From NCBI GenBank assembly GCA_009746045.1, contig RPFO01000097.1:314501-378500 (forward strand): a stretch of DNA of 64,000 bases, in the 5' to 3' direction. The position numbers and the translations under genes were made by a program. The stretch is from Mesostigma viride. Taxonomy: Eukaryota; Streptophyta; Mesostigmatophyceae; Mesostigmatales; Mesostigmataceae. Numbering within the stretch: position 1 is the stretch's first letter; each line of letters opens with the position of its first letter. The notes under the pieces are model-generated. The model was not told the DNA's origin, searched no databases, and saw nothing but the letters and a program-made list of their open reading frames with translations. This document shows positions 1-11,049 of the stretch, in pieces.

Positions 1-93
1 GTCCGCCAGTTCCGGCCGAAGATCTTCTTCCTCATCCCACAACGAGACCCTCACCGCGCCGCTCGCCCGGACCCCGTCCTTCGTGGCGACCTC
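1..93 (-). CDS. Possible last visible exon of the CCCH gene (partial)
   Basis: After an AACAAG acceptor at 94-97 the minus strand is open to the window edge and encodes an acidic, non-repetitive peptide ending in [15 protein letters not shown]. Composition differs from the preceding tail. It may belong to this gene or to a neighbour. Confidence 0.35.
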
Positions 94-3000
94 CTTGTTA
101 TTTTTGTTATTCTGCCCGCCGGCCCGCCGCCCATCCCCTCCTGGCCCACCCTGTGACCCATTCACCCCCCAGCCAGCCCCACCGCTCCTCCCCCCCCCCA
201 AAACCACTTCCGGACGACCGCCCTGCCCCTCCCCCCTGGGACGCCCCCGCGCCACCATGTGGTGTCCGGCGGCCTCGTTCGTAACGTTGCCAGGAATCAC
301 GACCCGGCGACAACGCCGGCTTTACTTCATTGCTGCCATTAACATCCTCACGGCCGCCACCCCCCCCCCCCCCACCCCTGCCATTAGCCTCTGACATCTC
401 CACCTCCGCTCCCCGCCCCGCTGACTCCTCCCTTCGGCCCTCCTCCCGCCCGCCCCGGTCACTATACTCCTCCCTTCGGCCCTCCTCCCGCCCGCCCCGG
501 TCACTATACCAGCGCGCCTCCGCGCTGTCGTTGTAGTCATCGTAGCCATAATGCCGGGCCTCGGACCCGTCCAAACTCCTCCTGGCATCCGCACCCTCCC
601 CTGGCCGCCGAGCATGGCCCCAGGCGCGACCCCCATGACTCCCTTGCCGCTCCCACTCCCTGTCCTTTTGAGAACCCGAGTGGGAATGATGCTCCCTCTC
701 CCTCTCCCTCTCCCCTCCCTCTCTCTCGCCCTCTCCCCCTCTCGCTCGCCCTCCCTCCCCCGATCCCTATCCCCATCCCGGTGCCTCTCCCTGTCCCGCT
801 CCCTGCCACCCCCCTGGCCCCACCCAGCCCGCTCCCGCGGCACCTCCGTCCCCCCGCCCCCGCCCCCGCCCTCCTTCCTGCCGTTCATCCCGCCGCCCGA
901 CAGGCCCCATCCAGGGGCACTACTCCGCGGCCAACCCACCGTTTGGCGGTCCCCATCCCTCCCCCCGCCTCGTCCCGGTCACCTCTGCTGTCAAACACGC
1001 CTGATGATCCATGGGGCGGCCGCTCTCCACCTGGCGCTCCTCGGCCCTCTGTCAGCCCCCCCGCCCCCCCGTGGCCCTTGCTTTGTGCACCCCCCTGGCC
1101 CCAGTCACCACCGCTCTCCCTCCCCTCGGCGGTGGCCAAACCCTTCTCCAACGCCCCAGGTCTCGGCCGCTTGGCATCCCGGCTGTCATCAGCAACACCC
1201 CGGCTATGCCCCTCAGTCCCCCCCCCCCCCCTTCCCACCGCCCCGGCCCCCTCTCCCCCCCCCTCTCCCGATAGTGGCCCCGCTGGTCATCGTAAGGGGC
1301 CACGTGGCCTCCTCCAGCGCGCCCGGTGGAGGAGCCACCTGGGCGATCCCCGAGAGACCCTGGGGGTGGCATTGGGGGCAGCCGCGGCCCCTCCCCAGGG
1401 ACTCCTCGCCCCATGCCCGCCGTCGGACCCAGGCCCGAGGTAGAGTGCGGGGCATCAGACCCCATTGGGCGGGGCGGACCATGCCCTACCCCTGGGGAGG
1501 AGGGGACCCCATTATTGCCCACCCCCGGCATCATTGGCGGGGGGGCGGATCCTGTCGAATGAAGCGAGGGAGCCACCCCTGGACGCGTCTGCCCGGGTGG
1601 CAGTGGAGGGTAAAACGGCACGGGCCCCCCCGGAGCTGCCCCCTCCCTCCCCCAACCAACTGGGACAACCCCAGGGGGACCAAATGGCGCCTGTGGGCTC
1701 GACCCCACCCCGGGAGGTCTTGTCGCCATAGCCGGACCTGCAGGAGGGAGCCGTTCGATTTCGGGTTCTAAACCGGGGGGTGGCGGGTCCATCCCCGGTG
1801 GGGGTGGCTCATCACCCATGTCCACATCCGCTGGCGCCGACATCCTGGCATCCGGCACCGCAGGCACAGGGGCTCGTCCCCCTGCTGCCACCGGCACGGG
1901 TGTCCTGGAGGTACCACCTGGTGGCGCCGTGGGCAAACTGGCGTCCACCCCAGGGGGCCCCTCGACGTCATCCCATCGGCTGGGTCGAGACCTGGGTGCG
2001 GGCGGGGGCGGGGGCGGGTGGGGGCCGGACCCTGTCGCCGCCCCCGCACCGCCACCAACGCTGCCGCCGCTGGGGATCTGATGTGGCGAAGCATGACGCT
2101 GATAAGGGGCCGGAGCGGCGGAGGGGCCGGCAGGCTTGGGTGGGTACCGCCCCCAGCCCCCCCCCTTGTCCCCCCCGTCCCCGCCACCTGGCATGCCCGC
2201 GTGAGGGGACGCACGGGGCGGCGGCCCCGATGGGCTCTGCTGCGGAGGGGGCCCGCGGTTGGCCGCCACGTCCGCGGGGGGTGGCCGATACCTGACATCG
2301 GACGGTGGCGGACGCAGGTGGCCGTCTGGGGGACCCTGGCGGTGGGCTGAGGGACCTGGGACGCTCGCGGACGGCTCGCCCATGCTGCCCTGGCGTCCGC
2401 CCCATCCGACGCGAGGGCTGACGGTACTGCTGGCATTCACGTGGGGACCAGGGGTGGGACCACCATCCCTGGGGGTGGCCTCGGCATTGTAGCTTCCGCC
2501 GGCAGGGGGGCCGCCGCTGCCCCGTGGTGGGTGGTGGTAGGCCCTCATCGCGCCAGGTGGCAGCGCGCCGGTGGCCCGATAGGTTTCCTCCTGTGGCGGG
2601 TTGCCGGCACGGGCAGGTGGGTGCGTAAAAATGTTGTGTACCGTAGAAATGAGCAGCAAGTTTTGAGGTTTCTTGCAAGCGAGTGCTGAAGTACTTCGAG
2701 TGGATAATCCCGCCAGCCGTGCGCAGGACAAAACGATGTACATCCGAGACACTGTTTTCTAAGATAGACTGAAATACTATAACCTAATTCAATATTAGCC
2801 TTAGTTTATAGAGTGAGAACACAGCAGCGAGTAACACAAGTGTGTAAGTAGGCAAGCCTGTGTGGACAGAGAAATGTTCTAGCAACAAAGATCAGCAGCT
2901 TCTACGCGCAAAAGATACATAAATGTTTTACAAAATACAATTAGCACCTTCCGCGCGCAAAAGACAGAGGAATGCTCTAACTCTAACAATAACGATTAGC

Positions 3001-6000
3001 AGCATCTACACGCAAAAAATATCAAGCACGGAAGTCGTCAACATAAAAACCTTGGCACTGTGTCGCAACCAATACGGCACACCAGTTCAGTACCACCGTG
3101 CACAATCGCTGCCAGCAAGCCACACACGGACATATGCACGATATGTATGCGGATATGTCTGATCACATAAACTACAGCACACGGATAGTACTACCTATAT
3201 AGTATGATAGTATGATGCATATAGTAGTACATACAGTAGCATGCGGATATGCCTGATCATACCATCCGTGCATCAATCAGGGACGAAAGGTACCTACTCA
3301 AAAGCTTGTACTCCGAGACTCCCCAATAGAGGCGTGTGAAGGGAGGGAGGAGGGAGGGAGGGAGGGAGGGAGGGAGGGAGGGAGGGAGGGAGGGAGGGAG
3401 GGAGGGAGGGAGGGAGGGAGGGAGGGAGGGAGGGAGGGAGGAGGAGGGAGGAGGGAGGGAGGGAGGGAGGGAGAGGGAGAGGAGGGAGGAGGGAGGAGGG
3501 AGGAGGAGGAGGGAGGGAGGGAGGGAGGGAGGGAGGGAGGAGGGAGGGAGGGAGGGGAGAGGGAGGGAGGGAGGGAGAGGAGGAGGAGGAGGGAGGGAGG
3601 GAGGGGAGGGAGGGAGGGAGGGAGGGAGGAGGGGAGGGAGGGGGGAGGGAGAGGGAGGGAGGAGGAGAGGAGGGAGGGAGGGAGGAGGGAGGGAGGGAGG
3701 GAGGGGAGGAGGGAGGGAGGGAGGGAGGGAGGAGGAGGGAGGAGGGAGGGAGGGAGGGAGGGAGGAGGAGAGGGAGGGAGGAGGAGGGAGGAGGAGGGAG
3801 GGAGGGAGGAGAGGAGGAGGAGGGAGGAGGGAGGGAGGAGGAGGAGGGAGGGAGGGAGGAGGGAGGAGGGAGGAGAGGAGGGAGGAGGGAGGAGGGAGGG
3901 AGGAGGAGGAGGGAGGAGGGAGGGAGGGAGGAGGAAGGGAGGGAGGGAGGGAGGGGAGGGAGGAGGAGGGAGGGAGGGAGGAGGGAGGGAGGAGGAGGAG
4001 GAGGGAGGAGGGAGGAGGGAGGGAGGAGGGAGGAGAGGAGGGAGGAGGGAGGAGGGAGGGAGGAGGAGGAGGGAGGGAGGGAGGAGGGAGGAGGGAGGGA
4101 GGGAGGAGGGAGGAGGAGGAGGGAGGAGGGAGGGAGGAGGGAGGGAGGAGGAGGGAGGGAGGGAGGGAGGGAGGAGGGAGGGAGGGAGGGAGGGAGGAGG
4201 AGAGGGAGGAGGAGGGAGGAGGAGGAGGAGGGAGGAGGGAGGGAGGGAGGGAGGGAGGGGGAGGGAGGGAGGAGGAGGAGGAGGGAGGAGGGAGGGAGGG
4301 AGGAGGGAGGAGGGAGGGAGGGAGGAGGAGGGAGGGAGGAGGGAGGAGGGAGAGGAGGGAGGGAGGGAGGAGGGAGGGAGGAGGGAGGGAGGGAGGGAGG
4401 GAGGGAGGAGGGAGGAGGAGGAGGGAGGGAGGGAGGGAGGGAGGGAGGAGGGAGGGAGGGAGGGAGGAGGGAGGGAGGAGGAGGGAGGAGGGAGGGAGGG
4501 AGGGAGGGAGGGAGGGAGGGAGGGAGGGAGGGAGGGGGAGAGGGAGGAGGGAGGAGAGGGAGGGAGGGAGGGAGGGAGGGAGGGAGGGAGGAGGGAGGAG
4601 GGAGGGAGGGAGGGAGGGAGGGAGGAGGAGGGAGGGAGGAGGGAGGAGGGAGGAGGGAGGAGGAGGGAGGGAGGAGGGAGGGAGGGAGGGAGGAGGAGGG
4701 AGGAGGGAGGGAGGAGAGGAGGAGGGAGAGGAGGGAGGAGGGAGGGAGGGAGGAGGGAGGGAGGGAGGGAGGAGGAGGAGGGAGGGAGGAGGGAGGGAGG
4801 GAGGAGGGAGGGAGGGAGGGAGGAGGGAGGGAGGGAGGGAGGGAGGGAGGAGGAGAGGAGGGAGGAGGGAGGGAGGGAGGGAGGGAGGGAGGAAAGAATG
4901 CATGCGTGTGACTGCATGAAACGTCTCTCACCTTCCAGGCAAACTGTCCCAAATCGCCATTTTACCAAAATGCCATCTTACCATATCCGGTTACATGGCA
5001 TACCATCCATGCGTACCATCATCCATGCACGCATGCACCAGGTTGGCTGCATCGCTTACCTCCTCAGTGTTCTCATAGGCTACAAGCCGCACATTATTCG
5101 TGCTTATTACTTGAAGCAGCATCGCTCACCTGCTCGGCGCTCCTGAAGGGTGCATGCCGCACACTATACATTTGCTACGGTTGACGAATGAAATTACACG
5201 TAGACTGCGTCACGTGAGCATAAATCCTCCCGTGCTGCGATATGCTGCACCTATTCATATTCATTATATAAATAGATGCACCATCGCTCACCTCCTCGGC
5301 GGTCCAATGGTAGAAGCGGCAGGCGTCCCCATTCGTGCACTGGTTCGCGACGTGCTTCAGGCACAGGTTGGTAGAGTGGCTGCCATCCGCCGCCCCACTG
5401 CTACACACGCATTTACGCACAGCGTGCCCACACACATGCACACACGGAAACCGGTTGAAAAAGACATACTGCTGTATCCCGACACGCCCCATTGAAAACT
5501 AACTGGACACACACCATGCCAAAACCCCCACGCAAAATGCCGATCCAAACCCACGTCAAAAGAAAGCAATTCAAAGCTTGCTTCTGTCCTTGCGCGTCTG
5601 TTGTCAAGCCACGCCACAGCTTAGCCATGGCCCTAGTCAAGCCACACCACAGCTTAGCCATTGCCCTAGTCAAGCCACGACACAGCTCGCCTATTGCCCT
5701 AGTCAAGCCACGCCAGAACTTGCCTATTGCTCTAGTCAATGCACGCCACAGCTGGCCTATTGCCCTAGTCAAGCCACGCCACAGCTTGCCTATTGCCCTA
5801 GTCAAGCCACGCCACAGCTCGCCCATAGCCCTAGTCAAGCCACGCCACAACTTGCCCATTGCCAGTCAAGTCAAGACGCAGCTTAGCCATTGCCCGAGTC
5901 TAGCCACGTCGCAGCTTGCCGATTGCCCCAGTCAAGTCAAGACGCAGCTTATGGGTAGTGTCCACTGCCCCATGTCACCCTCACCTGCTCGATTCCGGGT

Positions 6001-7467
6001 GGAAGTAGTTACAGTCCCCCTTGTTGCACTTGCCAAAGCGCAACATGTCGAAGCAGAGGCGCGGCTTGGACGGTTTCCGGTCCCCGAACCCAGGCCGATC
6101 CGACACGCGAACGCCACCCCCTGCGTCCCTGTTCGCTGGGTGCGACGAGCCGGGCCCGTCCCTCTTAACCTGCATCGGCTGCTGCTGTGAGGCAGCCATA
6201 GAACCCCCGCCCCAACCCCCACCGCCACCACCGCCGCCATCTGCGCTGTTCACGGGATTGGCCCGGCCAATGTCCCGCCGGGACACCTCAGGGGCCCTGG
6301 GCCTGCCATCCCGACTCCCGTCGTGTCGGGGGGCACCATTCTCCTGGGGGTGGGCGTGGGGTGGGGTGGGGTGGGGTGGGGTGTGGGTGGGGTGGGTGGG
6401 GTGGGGTGGGTGGGGTGGGGTGGGGTGGGGTGGGTGGGGTGGGTGGGGTGGGTGGGTGGGTGGGGTGGGGTGGGTGGGGTGGGTGGGGTGGGTGGGTGGG
6501 GTGGGGTGGGGTGGGGTGGGGTGGGGTGGGTGGGGTGGGGGGGTGGAGTGGGACAGTGGGGTTAGGGTGTGCGGCATGTCAACGTGATTATGAGGACCGT
6601 GTTTGAGTGGCACGAACTATAAGGACTCATACAAACATCGCTACAGTGAACAGCTCAGGTTAACCGCTACAGTGAACGGCGGAGCAGAAATACGCAGACA
6701 CAGAATGCGTACAATGTGAGAAAAGCCGTAACACCACATGAGTCGGGACCAAATGAGTAAATGCGATCAGCGCACCAAACTTTTTCAGCACGACAAAAAC
6801 AGGATGGTATTGCCATGTGTTGAACCATTGACAAACAAAACACCACATCTTTCAAAGCATCAGCATACTAACTACTGGCACTGGCACGACGTTAACTGTA
6901 TATTTGCCCCAGCACAGGGCCACGCCAACACTCTGTGAGTAGAGCTGGGAAGGTGTGGATGTACACGTGATGGTGGTCCAAAGAGCATTCCCCTTCCTGC
7001 ACACAGACCTAAAGCGCGCCACCCTGGGGAAGTGGAATAACAGTTTCTTGTATGCTACGACCCCTCCCACCACATGGTGCTCCTCAACTATCCGCCACAC
7101 TGGCGTTGCTGGTATGGCATGAGGCCTACCCGCCCGCACGTGCATATTCTGGCATGCGGCGGCTGGTATGGCATAGGGGCCTACCCGCCCGCAACGTCTT
7201 TGCATACCATGACTTTTTCGAAAACATTGTGTTCCGCCACCCTCTGCTACTCTGCGTCTAGCTAGCCTTTTGATGTGTGTCTCCGTCCCACTCACATTGT
7301 GCTCCCTCGAACCCGCCTTGGCCGAGGACGGCACCCTGCCATCCCCTTGGGTGTAGTCGGGCCGCAGAGAGGCGTGCCCAGTGGGCCCAACTGGCGAGGC
7401 CCGACCACTGCCATCCGCCCCCGCTGCTGCGCTCTCATTGGCCAGGTTTGCGGCGTCAGGGCGACAG
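1..7467 (-). CDS. Two-finger CCCH zinc-finger protein gene, multi-exon, 3' end outside window
   Basis: Gene-level entry. Exons read 7467-7296, 6343-5985, 5397-5292, 2591 to about 265, and perhaps 93-1; the first four join in phase at GT-AG borders. Two C-x(7-8)-C-x(4-5)-C-x3-H fingers are visible: [19 protein letters not shown] in the 5985-6343 exon and [19 protein letters not shown] in the 5292-5397 exon. Fingers of this type usually bind RNA; the long Pro/Gly-rich then RE/RD-rich tail would suit a nuclear RNA-processing factor, but that is inference. No start codon is assigned; more 5' exons may lie above 7467. The exact family member is not recognised. Confidence 0.72.
265..2591 (-). CDS. 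CCCH gene, long Pro/Gly-rich and RE/RD-rich exon
   Basis: Starts at a CAG|GAGGAAACC acceptor (2592-2594), in phase with the finger-2 exon. About 450 codons rich in Pro, Gly, Ser and Ala (one WDDVEGPPG patch) stay in one frame down to about 1239. The coding signal then moves between frames: RDAKRP-type sequence (1238-885), [16 protein letters not shown] (about 820-700) and [16 protein letters not shown] (about 560-400). The jumps occur at poly-C runs and GAGAGG repeats, so sequencing or slippage indels, or small unseen introns, are likely. The exon end near 265 (ATG|GTGGCG) is uncertain. Confidence 0.6.
424..508. repeat. 42-bp tandem repeat x2, in frame
   Basis: Two near-identical 42-bp units; on the minus strand each encodes the 14-residue [14 protein letters not shown]. 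The length is a multiple of three, so the tail grew without a frameshift. Confidence 0.85.
2595..3336. other. Unique AT-rich intron sequence
   Basis: Ordinary intron DNA between the Pro-rich exon and the purine tract. Short A-rich segments repeat loosely (cgcgcaaaagac at about 2907 and 2956). No coding exon recognised. Confidence 0.5.
3337..4893. repeat. 1.56-kb (GGGA/GGA)n homopurine tract inside a CCCH-gene intron
   Basis: Practically uninterrupted GGGAGG and GGAGG units on the plus strand, pure pyrimidine in the sense of the CCCH transcript. It lies in the 2.7-kb intron between the finger-2 exon and the Pro-rich exon. Every frame is open, giving spurious 500-residue Ser/Leu/Pro or Gly/Arg/Glu ORFs. 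Confidence 0.95.
5049..5345. repeat. Exon-edge copies: finger-2 exon 3' splice border x3
   Basis: The last 40-50 bases of the finger-2 exon plus donor (5286-5345) recur, decayed, at 5122-5160 and 5049-5095. On the minus strand the real exon reads [16 protein letters not shown]|gtgagc and the farthest copy [15 protein letters not shown]|gtaagc. Both copies keep a GT donor but have lost the finger cysteines or the frame. Confidence 0.7.
5292..5397 (-). CDS. CCCH gene, exon with zinc finger 2
   Basis: Acceptor TAGCAG|T at 5398 and donor GAG|GTGAGC at 5292/5291. The 106 bases encode [19 protein letters not shown] (spacing 7-5-3) and end in phase 0 at TAEE. Decayed copies of its 3' edge and donor lie just downstream in the intron (5049-5160). 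Confidence 0.8.
5602..5950. repeat. 33-bp minisatellite, about 10 units
   Basis: Units with core gccacgccacagcttgccta and a gtcaag spacer in the CCCH-gene intron between exons 6343-5985 and 5397-5292. The distal units are more diverged. Confidence 0.85.
5985..6343 (-). CDS. CCCH gene, exon with zinc finger 1
   Basis: Runs from acceptor CAG|GAGAAT (6344) to donor AG|GTGAGG (5985/5984). It encodes a Gly-run linker, a basic stretch and the first finger with Cys, Cys, Cys and His spaced 8-4-3 ([19 protein letters not shown]). It ends with two bases of a codon; the next exon supplies one T, giving Ser. The 8-4-3 spacing is one residue short of the commonest C8-C5-C3-H form. Confidence 0.75.
6351..6553. 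repeat. GGGTG/GGGT minisatellite
   Basis: About 200 bp of GGTGGGGTGGGT-type repeat immediately upstream (sense strand) of the acceptor at 6344; in the transcript it is C-rich and may serve as the polypyrimidine tract. G-runs on the plus strand could form quadruplexes. Confidence 0.9.
7061..7310. repeat. Exon-edge copies: donor border of the 7296-7467 exon x3
   Basis: The border cactcacattgtgctccc (7289-7307) recurs as acattgtgttccgcc near 7223 and ccacatggtgctcctc near 7069. A second short duplication (ggtatggcat with cctacccgcccgca) lies at 7111 and 7166. The copies are weak. Confidence 0.4.
7296..7467 (-). CDS. CCCH gene, candidate upstream exon
   Basis: A GC-rich stretch open for 57 codons, from a CCAG acceptor (7468-7474 side) to an AAT|GTGAGT donor at 7296/7295. 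It ends in phase 0, which matches the phase-0 start of the exon at 6343. The peptide is Ser/Ala/Gly-rich with no motif. It is called an exon from splice sites, phase and composition only. Confidence 0.45.
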
Positions 7468-8036
7468 CTGGCAGTTGTGAGATGGTGGAGCCACATTCCG
7501 CATCATCGCAGGGGTGCACGACGCAGCAGCCACAAACAAGACAGAGCCAGCATGTTAGCATCTCGATTTTGATGCTGATGAATGCGCAAAGTATGTAAGT
7601 ATTTTAGCATGTTGGTGTATTGCCCTTTATATTACTGTTTTAGACAGCGAAAAGTTTGCGCAAACCCTAAAAGTTAACTGTTGCCGCGTGCCAGTAGCGT
7701 TCCGCGGCGACCGCGATTGGGGGGTCGACCGTAGGGGTTCCCTTACATGCGTGAAGTTGGCTTGGTTGCGTCCCCTGGTTGCGCGCCAAAGTTTGTCCCA
7801 TTTGTGCCACCATTGCGGCCAAACTTTTCTCCTCCACCAAACCCCCCGATTTTGGCGGGCGTGCCTAAAGTTGTTTGCCCAAACTCTTGCCAAAAGTGTC
7901 GCGCAAACTCTTCCGTATTCGAGTAGCGTGGCCTATGGACCACAGAATTGCGGCGTTGCGACCGATTCAAGCGGTATGTGCGTGAGAAACGAGGTGGGGT
8001 TGTTGCCCGGTTATTGGCTGTCTCATCCAGTTGTAA
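7468..8036. other. Intergenic, no gene recognised
   Basis: Mixed-composition DNA between the CCCH gene and the oxygenase element. Short ORFs on both strands overlap each other and have no recognisable motif. A 5' exon and promoter of the CCCH gene may be here but cannot be shown. Confidence 0.4.
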
Positions 8037-8107
8037 CCCACGCCCCTCCACTAAGGAACCAATAAATGATCGGTATGAAACTGACCACGGGTTGTTCTTA
8101 GGCGATA
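8037..8107 (+). repeat. ~70-bp direct repeat, left flank of truncated oxygenase copy
   Basis: Matches 9574-9640 with only scattered differences; the shared core contains taaggaaccaataaatg and gaaactgaccacgggttgtt. The pair brackets the plus-strand copy as terminal direct repeats would. Confidence 0.75.
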
Positions 8108-8394
8108 GTCGTAGGTTGGTCCATGGGCGGCCGCCACGTGCAGGGGAATAACTTTAGTAATGTCCGGCCGGCCACAGCCTGTGATCCCCTAGATTACAGT
8201 ACGACACGATTCCATGCATATCCAACTATATTAATATCCAACTATATTTAGTGTGCCGGACGGTTTTGTTGACAGAATCCGTGCTCTGAAATGCACGTGG
8301 CGGCTGCCCATATACCAACCTACGACGATCCATGGGCAGGGGAATAACTTTAGCCGATCGTCGTAGGTTGTGCCATGGGCAGCCGCCACGTGCA
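8104..8394. repeat. Inverted and direct copies of a ~40-bp motif (hairpin 8292-8394)
   Basis: The motif with tcgtaggttg and gccgccacgtgca occurs at 8108-8144 (plus), 8292-8330 (inverted) and 8356-8394 (plus). The last two form a hairpin with ~39-bp arms and a ~25-bp loop. A 16-base piece (caggggaataacttta) also repeats at 8141 and 8336. Confidence 0.75.
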
Positions 8395-8685
8395 CCCTAC
8401 CTAGTCGAGCCCGACCACGACATTAAGTGCGTCTGACCTGTGCCCGGTGTGGCGGAATTGTCGTGTCCAGGCCCCCGCCGCCCCGACCCACCCCGTTGCA
8501 GCGCAATTTATTCGACCATCGCGCTAGCTCGAGCTGCGACATCCAGGCGGCAGCCGTTCTTTATTGCATTACCGAGCAATTTCTTTGCTTGAGTGTGGTC
8601 GCATTTGGCATCCTCTGGGCTGTTGTGGACGCTTTCTGGTAATTCGCGTGGACGGTGCTCATATCCTGAATCATTTACTGTTGTA

Positions 8686-9522
8686 ATGGCGCAGCCAGCG
8701 CCCAATCTGGAAGCCCTGCACGCATCCGGGGTCAGTGTACTCGAGCGTGCCCTGGCTAACAAAAAATCCCGGCGGTACAAGGATAGAGAGAAAGACAAGG
8801 GCCCTGAATTCAACGAGAAGGCCAGGGCAGACCATCAGGGACGGCGGGATAGGGAGAAGGAGGGGCTTGCGAGGGGGGATCCCTACTACGTAAATAAGCA
8901 CGCGTCAGATCTTGCTAGGCGGCGCAGGAACTATAAGAAAGGCGACCTGTACGTGAACGGGTGCCTGCAACGCAAGGCACTGGCGGCGCCGGGCTCGGAC
9001 GCGGCCAAATGCGCGCAGGGGCTCGCCGACCGCGACTTCTACGTCGCCGAAAATTTCGTCGCAGACGATTCCGACGCGATGGGCAGGCTGAGGGCGCAAA
9101 GCCTGGAGGTTGAACTGATTGGCATGTTCCAGAAGTTCGACCGGCACGGGCAGGGAGTTGAAGGCGATGGTCGCCGAAAGATGGGCTTCCTTCCGAATGG
9201 CCCTGTTGAGTGGCTCTTTGCGTTTTGCGCCGCCGCCTTGCACCGCTTCATGGACATAGACTACATCCCACTCCTCCCCTACATTCTCTCCAGCGACGAG
9301 AAATGCAAGGAGCAGGCCCCCCACGCCGACTACATCCGCGCTGTGTCAAAGTGGGGAGCACGATACCCGCTTTCCTTCATACTCGCAATTGAGCCAGACA
9401 CCAAGTTCGTGTACTGGGAGAATAGCACCCTGCACCACCACAAGGCGGACCTGAGGAAGGTAAAAGGCGTCCAGCGTTCTTACTGGTCGATACACTTGGT
9501 GTTGCTCATCCCTGATCACTGA
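8686..9522 (+). pseudogene. Truncated copy of the 2OG-Fe(II) oxygenase-like gene
   Basis: Identical but for a few residues to the intact gene at 11050-12006 up to KGVQR (about 9478), then it switches to an unrelated tail (SYWSIHLVLLIPDH, stop at 9520-9522). The HxD pair (HAD) is kept, but the distal His and the C-terminal Arg that bind metal and 2-oxoglutarate are lost, so the product should be inactive as an oxygenase. A Lys codon in the basic REKEG stretch is a 3-bp difference from the other copy. An in-frame upstream ATG at 8593 exists but the one at 8686 (MAQPAPNLEA) is preferred because the extension is the same in both copies and looks untranslated. Confidence 0.7.
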
Positions 9523-9573
9523 ACTCGTATTGTGCTCGCACTCCCTTTTTTTCTGTATGCTAATAAATGTACC

Positions 9574-9640
9574 ACGCCCCTCGAGTAAGGAACCAATAAA
9601 TGTTCGGTTTGAAACTGACCACGGGTTGTTATTCGGCGAT
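9574..9640 (+). repeat. ~70-bp direct repeat, right flank of truncated oxygenase copy
   Basis: Partner of 8037-8107. It starts about 95 bp after the point where the truncated copy diverges from the intact one. Confidence 0.75.
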
Positions 9641-11049
9641 ACCCCATTGTCCTCTATGACCTGGGCCCACCTGGCCTTGTCCATTGATCATCACGGCCAA
9701 ATCACGGTGAGGCCTAGGCCCCCCATGTTCTCTGCTAGCTGCTCTTTGAAGGTGCGGGCGTTGCGGTGTCTAGCATCACTGGGCCCGGCCCACGTCAGGA
9801 GGTGCCGGCCACGCCGGGCTGATCGCGGTCACGCGGGGGTGGGGGGGTGGGGGGGGGGGGGGGGTTACCGGGTTGGTGCGAGCGCGGTGCCCTACTCGCT
9901 GCAAGCGCCGCTGCTTCATGGTGCCGGTGGTACATGGCACGCCCTGGCACAGGTCGAGCTACCATGGTCCGGATTCTCCCGATTTCCGGCCTGCGCTGGT
10001 TGTCTACTTGAAAACTGTGAAATTACATTCATCAGTTCTGGATGGACGCATGCTCCCCTGGTGTCATCATGGCCGGTCTACGTACATGGATGGCGGGCCC
10101 GTAATATGTAAGTAATGACGAGAATTCAGGTTCCCGTGGTCTCATCACGGCGCGTGTACGTACAGTACTTCAAAGCAACTTATAACATGGCCGCCGTTGG
10201 GAGACCATGTAGCACATATTCCCCTAGAGGGATGGAGGGATGGGGGGGGGGGGGGGGGGGGGGCAAAGCCATCAAACCACACCAAGCTGCCTATAAGGTG
10301 ACCTAAGTAAAGAACATCCTACAGTGCCCACCCACCCTCGGCAAAGGGGCCTGCATTCCGTTGGGGGGAGGGGGGGGGGGGGGGGGGGGCCTCAACTGCC
10401 CACCGGGGTCTATGTACCTGGGCGGCATATATGTAGTTGGTGAAAAGGAGTCAGGCTCCCTTGGTGTCATCATGGCCCGTCCGCGTGCACGGATGGCACG
10501 TATGTAATTGATGATGATGATGATTCACGCTCCCATGGTGTCACTATGGCCGGTCTACGTACCTTGAACCGATACTCGTGCTCGGGCCGCTGAAAGTCAC
10601 GGGGCACTAACCCTGCCGGATGGATGGATGGATGGATGGGTGCAAACAGGTCTGCCGGGCAAAGCTATCTATCCACAACATCTACCTACTGAATCTATGC
10701 AATGGTGTGGGAGGAAATACGCGAAGGCCACGGGAGCAGCGTGGCTATCTCGAGGAAGACCGACGTGGAGAAAGAGAGAGGGTAAAAGGAAAGGGTGATA
10801 GGGAACACACACGCACACCGGCGTTCAAAAGGGGGGGGTCCATCAACACTTGCTGGCATTGGGGCAACGCGCCGGGTTAACGTTGATTATTAAGCAAGGC
10901 ACCCTTGGCACCATCATGGCCTCCCTATGTACATTTATGCAACGCATAAATTAATAATGCTCACTGTTTGTCGTCGTGGCTGGACCCCCCCCTGCATGGT
11001 CGCCATGCATTACACAATAGGGGTCATGCTCGACGAGGTGCCGGGACGT
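9641..11049. repeat. Spacer between inverted oxygenase copies: degenerate ~100-bp repeats and poly-G runs
   Basis: No gene. Three or four diverged units with the motif tcatcatggcc..gtctacgtac occur near 10063, 10140, 10466 and 10540, with a weaker one near 10910. Poly-G runs of 15-20 lie at about 9850, 10245 and 10370. A short piece at 9952-10003 matches 59607-59655 inverted, and 10573-10635 resembles the repeat at 50173 and 61214. Confidence 0.6.

Noticed and set aside
3257-4968. ORFs of ~530-556 codons rich in Ser/Leu/Pro (minus) or Gly/Arg/Glu (plus)
   Set aside because: They are translations of the purine tract, open in all frames because the repeat lacks stop codons.
6852-7496. 214-codon minus-strand ORF as a single gene
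   Set aside because: Only 7296-7467 has coding-like composition and proper splice borders; the remainder looks like intron.
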